A stretch of DNA of 24,352 bases, from positions 1-24,352 of IMG/VR virus record IMGVR_UViG_3300050821_010271. One strand, given 5' to 3'. A program made the translations under genes and the position numbers. The stretch is from a virus. Below, piece after piece: positions 21,084-24,352 of this stretch; the first letter of the stretch is position 1; the number at the start of each line of letters is the position of its first letter. The notes under the pieces are model-generated. The model ran no database searches, was not told the origin of the DNA, and was given only the letters and a program-made list of their open reading frames with translations.

Positions 21084-21796
21084 GTAGCGCGCCTCTGACG
21101 ATTGTCTGCTGGAAATGGAGCTCGCCGGGCTATCGCTCAGAGTTTGGTCCAGAGGCCGTCAATGTCCTGCGGCGCATGGTGAGCCGGCATTACGTGCGGC
21201 CGCACCGGTTCTGCTGCGTCACGAACGAGCCGAAGGGCATCGATCCGCAGGTTGAAATCATTCCAGACCGCGAAGACTTTAAGGACATCCCGAGCCCGCA
21301 CGGCGGCAGGAACCCGAGCTGCTACCGCCGGCTGCGCCTCTTCGCTCCTGATGCCGGAGAGATCTTCGGGCCGCGCTTCGTGAGCCTCGATCTGGACTGC
21401 GTGATCGTGCGCGACATGATTCCGGTCTGGGACCGTCCGGAGCCGTTCGTGATCTGGGGCGACACGAACCCGAAGACGCTCTACAACGGAAGCATGATGC
21501 TCCTTAAGGCTGGCGCGCGAACAGTGGTGTGGAACAATTTCAACCCGAAACACTCGCCTCGGCTGGCGCAGTCGTCGGGCAATTTCGGGAGCGATCAGGC
21601 GTGGATCTCCTTCTGCCTTGGCCGGGGCGAGAAAAAGTGGAGCCGGATTGATGGGGTTTATTCCTACAGGAATGAGATAATGCGCCGGGGCTCGATGCTG
21701 CCTCCCGATGCGCGTATTGTGATGTTCCACGGGCTCACTGATCCATGGTCGCCGGAAGCGCAACGGCTCTCATGGGTTCGGCAGCATTGGATCTGA
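21080..21796 (+). CDS. GT-A fold glycosyltransferase (GT8/GT32-like)
   Basis: A 238-residue protein with LTIVCWKWSSPGY at the start, FCCVTNEPKGI, then YRRLRLFAPDAG, VSLDLDCVIVRDM (DLD at 104-106 as the metal site), VIWGDTN, LYNGSMMLLKAGAR (134-147) and NFGSDQAWISF (168-178). DxD followed by NGSxxLL and GSDQAWI is the order seen in GT8/GT32-like enzymes that use a nucleotide sugar. It is the last gene of the cassette: the stop is 10 nt before the connector gene. It starts on ATGA. Confidence 0.8.
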   Translation: MSSAPLTIVCWKWSSPGYRSEFGPEAVNVLRRMVSRHYVRPHRFCCVTNEPKGIDPQVEIIPDREDFKDIPSPHGGRNPSCYRRLRLFAPDAGEIFGPRFVSLDLDCVIVRDMIPVWDRPEPFVIWGDTNPKTLYNGSMMLLKAGARTVVWNNFNPKHSPRLAQSSGNFGSDQAWISFCLGRGEKKWSRIDGVYSYRNEIMRRGSMLPPDARIVMFHGLTDPWSPEAQRLSWVRQHWI

Positions 21797-21806
21797 GGAG
21801 GCGCCG

Positions 21807-22166
21807 GTGCTTATCACGACTCAGCAAGCTATCGACCACCTGCGGCTGCCGCTGGCTATCGGCAGTCCGGGCCAGCTTCTTGACAGCTCTCAGGCGCGCG
21901 ATCTCAACATGAAGATCGCGCAGGCCTCCGCCTTGGTCCTTGACTATATTAAAGTCAGCTTGACCTCTCCGCCCGACTGGGACGCCGAGGCGAACAACGT
22001 GCCGCTCGTCATTCAATGCGCCACGCTGGTGCTGCTGGCCGAGCTATGGCGCTTCCGAGGCGATGACCCGGCCTCTGTCAACGACGCGCCACAATATCCG
22101 GACGGGCAGCTCTCTCCGCAGGTAACGAATTATCTGCGGCGCTGGCGCGATCCGGCCATGGCATAG
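21807..22166 (+). CDS. head-tail connector (gp6-like)
   Basis: GTG 21807 has GAGGAGG at 21795-21801, a strong ribosome site after the cassette. The 119-residue product fits the HK97 gp6/connector family (usually about 100-120). It has LITTQQAIDHLRLP, a helix NMKIAQASALVLDYIK, then VPLVIQCATLVLLAELWRFR, with a C-terminal QLSPQVTNYLRRWRDPAMA. In HK97 gp6 forms a ring below the portal. Confidence 0.88.
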   Translation: MLITTQQAIDHLRLPLAIGSPGQLLDSSQARDLNMKIAQASALVLDYIKVSLTSPPDWDAEANNVPLVIQCATLVLLAELWRFRGDDPASVNDAPQYPDGQLSPQVTNYLRRWRDPAMA

Positions 22167-22174
22167 GAGGAGCA

Positions 22175-22408
22175 GTGGACCGACGCGAAGCTCTGAAGGC
22201 GCTTGTTTCCCTGCCGGCCGTGGCGCGCATTTCGGTGGCCGAGCTGAAACCGGACGACGTGATAGTTATGGAATGCGACGGGCCGGTGAGCGCCGAGGCG
22301 GTCAAGCGTATCAAAGAGACCACCGAGGCTGTGTGGCCGGGGCGGAAGGTCGTCGTGCTATCCGACGGGCTCAGCATGAAGGTGGTGAGCGGTGGCAAAA
22401 TCCCTTAA
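22175..22408 (+). CDS. small connector-adjacent protein with TAT-like leader
   Basis: GTG 22175 has AGGAGGAG just upstream. The 77-residue product begins MDRREALKALVSLPAVARIS, superficially a twin-arginine leader, and continues as a small alpha/beta domain (LKPDDVIVMECDGPVSAEAV, KRIKETTEAVWPGRKVVVL). Proteins of this form are common between connector and adaptor genes in alphaproteobacterial phages, with no assigned function. The leader is probably not a true TAT signal because the cleavage region is weak. The end overlaps the next gene by 17 nt. Confidence 0.65.
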   Translation: MDRREALKALVSLPAVARISVAELKPDDVIVMECDGPVSAEAVKRIKETTEAVWPGRKVVVLSDGLSMKVVSGGKIP

Positions 22409-22742
22409 GCCGGCCGGCCTGCGTCAATGGCCGCTCCTGCTCCAGCGGCCGCCAGCCGGCGCCACGCGCGATGGCGACGGCAACTACTCGGAACCCTTTG
22501 AGACTTTCGCGGAAGTCTTCGGCAGCGTCCAGCCGGCCACGAACCAGCGGCTCGAGCGCATTACGCAGGCGTCCGTGATCGGCTCGGCCACGCATATCGT
22601 CACGATTCCCTTTCTGGAAGGCGTCGAGCTTCAGCAGCGCGTCATCCATCAAGGCAAGCGCCGGCTCGATATCACCGGCTTTGCGGACCCAGACGAAAAC
22701 ACCATCGAGCTGATCCTCGTCTGCAATGAGGTGAAACAGTAA
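22392..22742 (+). CDS. head-tail adaptor / head-closure protein
   Basis: A 116-residue protein starting at GTG 22392 within the previous gene. It matches phage head-tail adaptor proteins (Phage_H_T_join, SPP1 gp16-like): RQWPLLLQRPPAGATRDGDG, then FETFAEVFGSVQPATNQRLE, then SATHIVTIPFLEGVELQQRV, and a closing GKRRLDITGFADPDENTIEL and ILVCNEV. The FAEVxGSVQP and GKRRLDI features define this family. It plugs or joins the connector to the tail. TAATG overlap with the next gene. Confidence 0.88.
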   Translation: MAKSLKPAGLRQWPLLLQRPPAGATRDGDGNYSEPFETFAEVFGSVQPATNQRLERITQASVIGSATHIVTIPFLEGVELQQRVIHQGKRRLDITGFADPDENTIELILVCNEVKQ

Positions 22743-23185
22743 TGCCGCTGCCCGCTCAAGCGCCGGATAGCTCCCTCGTCGAAGACACGCTCATGGCCTT
22801 TCTTCGTAATGATGCCGCGCTGAAGAAGCTGTGCCCGGACGGTGTCTGGTGGGATGCCGGCGACGAGAAGGCCAAGCGCTTTATCGTGGTCTCTCTTGTG
22901 AATCATTCAGACGGCGTTGTCTTTGAGGGCCGAGCCTTCGAGAACTATCTCTTCCTCGTGAAAGCGGTGATGCTGTCCAATGCTGGCACCAGCGTGGCGA
23001 AGGCGGCCGCTCGTATCGACGTGCTGCTCAACAACGCCGTGATCCCGGTGGACGGCTTCGGCGAGCTGGCGCTCGGCCGGGAAAGCCGCGTGCGGGCCAC
23101 CGAGCAGGACGCCGAGAACTCCGCGCTCCGCTGGCTGCACCGAGGTGGACGCTACGAAGGGCATGCCGGGATAGCCTCAGCTTGA
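22742..23185 (+). CDS. tail completion / DUF3168 protein
   Basis: A 147-residue protein in the position and layout of DUF3168 (gp17-like tail terminator) proteins. It has a helical N-terminus (SSLVEDTLMAFLRNDAALKK), strand-rich middle (RFIVVSLVNHSDGVVFEG, FENYLFLVKAVM), helix SVAKAAARIDVLLNN, then a late RWLHRGGRYEGHAG strand. It binds the end of the tail tube to complete the tail and meet the head. It starts at ATG 22742 (TAATG overlap). Its TGA is the first part of the copy-B element. Confidence 0.78.
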   Translation: MPLPAQAPDSSLVEDTLMAFLRNDAALKKLCPDGVWWDAGDEKAKRFIVVSLVNHSDGVVFEGRAFENYLFLVKAVMLSNAGTSVAKAAARIDVLLNNAVIPVDGFGELALGRESRVRATEQDAENSALRWLHRGGRYEGHAGIASA

Positions 23186-23206
23186 ATTTTCGTTAACTGA
23201 AATACC
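23183..23206 (+). promoter_or_regulatory. 24-bp repeated element, copy B (upstream of tail tube gene)
   Basis: Begins on the TGA stop of the DUF3168 gene and reads TGAATTT, then T, then CGTTAAC, then TG, then AAATACC, matching copy A (10448-10471) at 21 of 24 positions. GTTAAC is at 23192-23197. A TATTAT (-10-like) is at 23227-23232. The following 112 nt leader to the tube gene has two small hairpins (23237-23252 and 23310-23328) before AGGAGG at 23331. Confidence 0.6.
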
Positions 23207-23309
23207 CGGCTTTCCCAGAGCCGAGCTATTATCTCGGCGCTGGCGTAAGCGCGTGTGGGCTCGGCGCGCCTTCGGCCTCCATCGGCCGGGCCATATTCGG
23301 GACGGGTCC

Positions 23310-23328
23310 ACTGGGTAAAAAAACCAGT
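23310..23328 (+). promoter_or_regulatory. leader hairpin before tail tube ribosome site
   Basis: ACTGG (23310-23314) pairs with CCAGT (23324-23328) around a 9-nt A-rich loop. It lies 2 nt before AGGAGG (23331-23336), which precedes ATG 23345. It could protect the message 5' end or hold the ribosome site open. The stem is short. Confidence 0.3.
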
Positions 23329-23344
23329 TCAGGAGGCCGCCCAC

Positions 23345-23770
23345 ATGATCAAGACAGGACGCTTCGGGCAGATCAAATACGATCCAGCCGGCGACGTCTC
23401 TCCGCTCAACCTCGCCATTGTCGGTTCCATCGACACGTGGAAGCTCTCGCAGAAGACCGACAAGGTCAATGTGACCTGCTTCGGCGATGCGAACAAGAAA
23501 TACGTGACCGGCCTGCGCGATATCTCGGGCTCGGTCGGTGGCTTCTGGAACAGTGACGAGCTGACGCTCTTCCGCGCCGTGCTGGCGGCCACGCCCGGCA
23601 TGCTGGAGCTGATCCCGAACACCACGGACGAAGCGGGAAGCCCGCTCGTTGTGCCGGCCTTCATCGGTCTCGCCTATCTCGATGTCGATATTGACACCGC
23701 TGTAGCCGGCGCGCCGAAGATCACGGGCACCTTCGTGGCGGCTGGCGACTGGACGCTCAACATCCTGTAG
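23345..23770 (+). CDS. major tail tube protein
   Basis: I start at ATG 23345 because AGGAGG (23331-23336) precedes it by 8 nt; the frame is open to 23255 but that part is leader. The 141-residue product has strand-rich tube features: MIKTGRFGQIKYDPAG, LNLAIVGSIDTWKLSQKTDK, NVTCFGDANKKYVTGLRDIS, GSVGGFWNSDE, and a closing GAPKITGTFVAAGDWTLNIL. The DVTxFGD/GLxDxSGSxxG pattern is typical of siphovirus tail-tube proteins that assemble as hexameric rings. This is normally one of the most abundant virion proteins, matching the strong leader and repeated element upstream. Confidence 0.85.
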   Translation: MIKTGRFGQIKYDPAGDVSPLNLAIVGSIDTWKLSQKTDKVNVTCFGDANKKYVTGLRDISGSVGGFWNSDELTLFRAVLAATPGMLELIPNTTDEAGSPLVVPAFIGLAYLDVDIDTAVAGAPKITGTFVAAGDWTLNIL

Positions 23771-23779
23771 GCGTAAGGA

Positions 23780-24112
23780 GTGATCGAGCAGCTCAGCATA
23801 CGCGGAGCTGCCGGATCTCTGCTCTGGGGCTATCGCGACGTCGCCGAGTTGGGCGCGTGGGTGGTCATCCGAGCGTTGCCGACGGACCAGAAGCGCAGCA
23901 AGCCGTCCGAGAAGCTCAAAGCCGATAAGCGGACGCCGAAAGGCTGGGAGCTTCTGGCACGGGTGCGGCGCGTCGAAGCCTTCCAGATCCGGCAGAAGCC
24001 TCTGTATTTCACGGCGCCTCGTCGCGGCGGGTTCTGGACGTTCCCGATCCTCGAGCCGCCCGAAGTGAAAGACGGCATCCTTCGCGCGCTGCTCGGACAG
24101 CCTGAGCGATGA
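23780..24112 (+). CDS. tube-adjacent conserved phage protein
   Basis: A 110-residue protein with LSIRGAAGSLLWGYRDVAEL at the start, GWELLARVRRVEAFQIRQKP in the middle and TAPRRGGFWTFPI near the end. I know this arrangement as a conserved but unassigned protein in phages of Alphaproteobacteria, in this position after the tail tube. The start is uncertain: GTG 23780 shares its first base with AAGGAG (23775-23780), leaving no usual spacing. No better start is seen. The stop overlaps the gp10-like gene by ATGA. Confidence 0.7.
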   Translation: MIEQLSIRGAAGSLLWGYRDVAELGAWVVIRALPTDQKRSKPSEKLKADKRTPKGWELLARVRRVEAFQIRQKPLYFTAPRRGGFWTFPILEPPEVKDGILRALLGQPER

Positions 24113-24352
24113 GCAATAACCGATTCGTTCTTGACGGCTGGGAGGCGCTCCGGGCGGAACTACGCAACCTTCCGCCGTCTATGGTTGACGAGGCCTCTGG
24201 CATCGTGGCCGACGCAGCGCGCAACTCGGAGAGCGACATTCGGGCCGCCTACGAAGCGCACATCAAAGCCGGAGAGCTGAGCGCCGATCTCACGACCGTG
24301 ATTCAGAAGGGCGGCCGCGCCTTCGCCGGAGCTATCGTGCGGAACACCTCGA
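24109..24352 (+). CDS. HK97 gp10-like tail component, 3' truncated by window
   Basis: ATG 24109 overlaps the previous stop (ATGA). The 81 codons present read SNNRFVLDGWEALRAELRNL, then SMVDEASGIVADAARNSESD, IRAAYEAHIKAGEL, and AFAGAIVRNTS. The WEALRAELRNLP start followed by a long helix and later GAxVRN strands matches HK97 gp10-type proteins, thought to act at the tail terminus or head-tail joint. In HK97 it precedes the DUF3168 and tube genes; here it follows them. The rest of the gene lies outside the window. Confidence 0.7.
   Translation, partial: MSNNRFVLDGWEALRAELRNLPPSMVDEASGIVADAARNSESDIRAAYEAHIKAGELSADLTTVIQKGGRAFAGAIVRNTS

Overview
The window is part of a tailed-bacteriophage genome (siphovirus-like, HK97-type capsid), either a free phage or a stretch of prophage. 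Every supported gene lies on the + strand. Genes are packed with 4-nt ATGA/GTGA or 1-nt TAATG/TAGTG stop-start overlaps, and GTG starts are frequent. DNA is clearly GC-rich by eye. The host is probably an alphaproteobacterium: the MmcB-like nuclease, the small connector-adjacent protein and the tube-adjacent protein are types I associate with alphaproteobacterial phages. This host call is inference. No integrase, tRNA, rRNA, CRISPR array or lysis enzyme is visible.

Region 1 (1-7631) is an accessory block of about 25 small genes, mostly of unknown function. Recognisable members are a cytidine/dCMP-deaminase-fold protein (2042-2515), several Cys-rich zinc-ribbon-like proteins, a membrane-anchored PadR-like winged-helix protein (3435-3719), an MmcB-like PD-(D/E)XK nuclease-fold protein (5324-6040), a DUF6527-like protein (6136-6495) and several tiny membrane or coiled-coil peptides. 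A 12-codon remnant at 390-428 resembles the N-terminus of the gene at 983.

Region 2 (7707-14923) is DNA packaging and capsid: HNH endonuclease, terminase large subunit with an N-terminal AT-hook-like extension, a ribbon-helix-helix (RHH) protein, one 818-residue protease/scaffold/major-capsid polyprotein, a small Pro-rich protein and the portal. The portal follows the capsid gene instead of preceding it. Two strong hairpins separate the capsid gene from downstream genes.

Region 3 (14913-21796) is the most striking part. A collagen-like protein with 62 uninterrupted Gly-X-Y triplets is followed directly by a translationally coupled glycan cassette: two DUF115/MptE-like proteins, a GT-D glycosyltransferase, three SAM methyltransferase-fold proteins (one FkbM type), a GT2 glycosyltransferase, a DxD-containing GT-A protein and two small unknowns. 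I infer that this cassette builds or alters a methylated glycan, either on the virion (possibly on the collagen-like protein) or on the host surface.

Region 4 (21807-24352) returns to morphogenesis: head-tail connector, a small TAT-like-leader protein, head-tail adaptor, tail-completion (DUF3168) protein, tail tube, a tube-adjacent conserved protein and an HK97 gp10-like protein cut by the window end.

A 24-bp element with a palindromic GTTAAC core occurs twice. Each copy begins on the TGA stop codon of the preceding gene. One copy lies just upstream of the capsid polyprotein and the other upstream of the tail tube, normally the two most abundant virion proteins. The RHH gene ends exactly at the first copy. 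I propose a phage-specific late-gene regulatory site, perhaps bound by that RHH protein.
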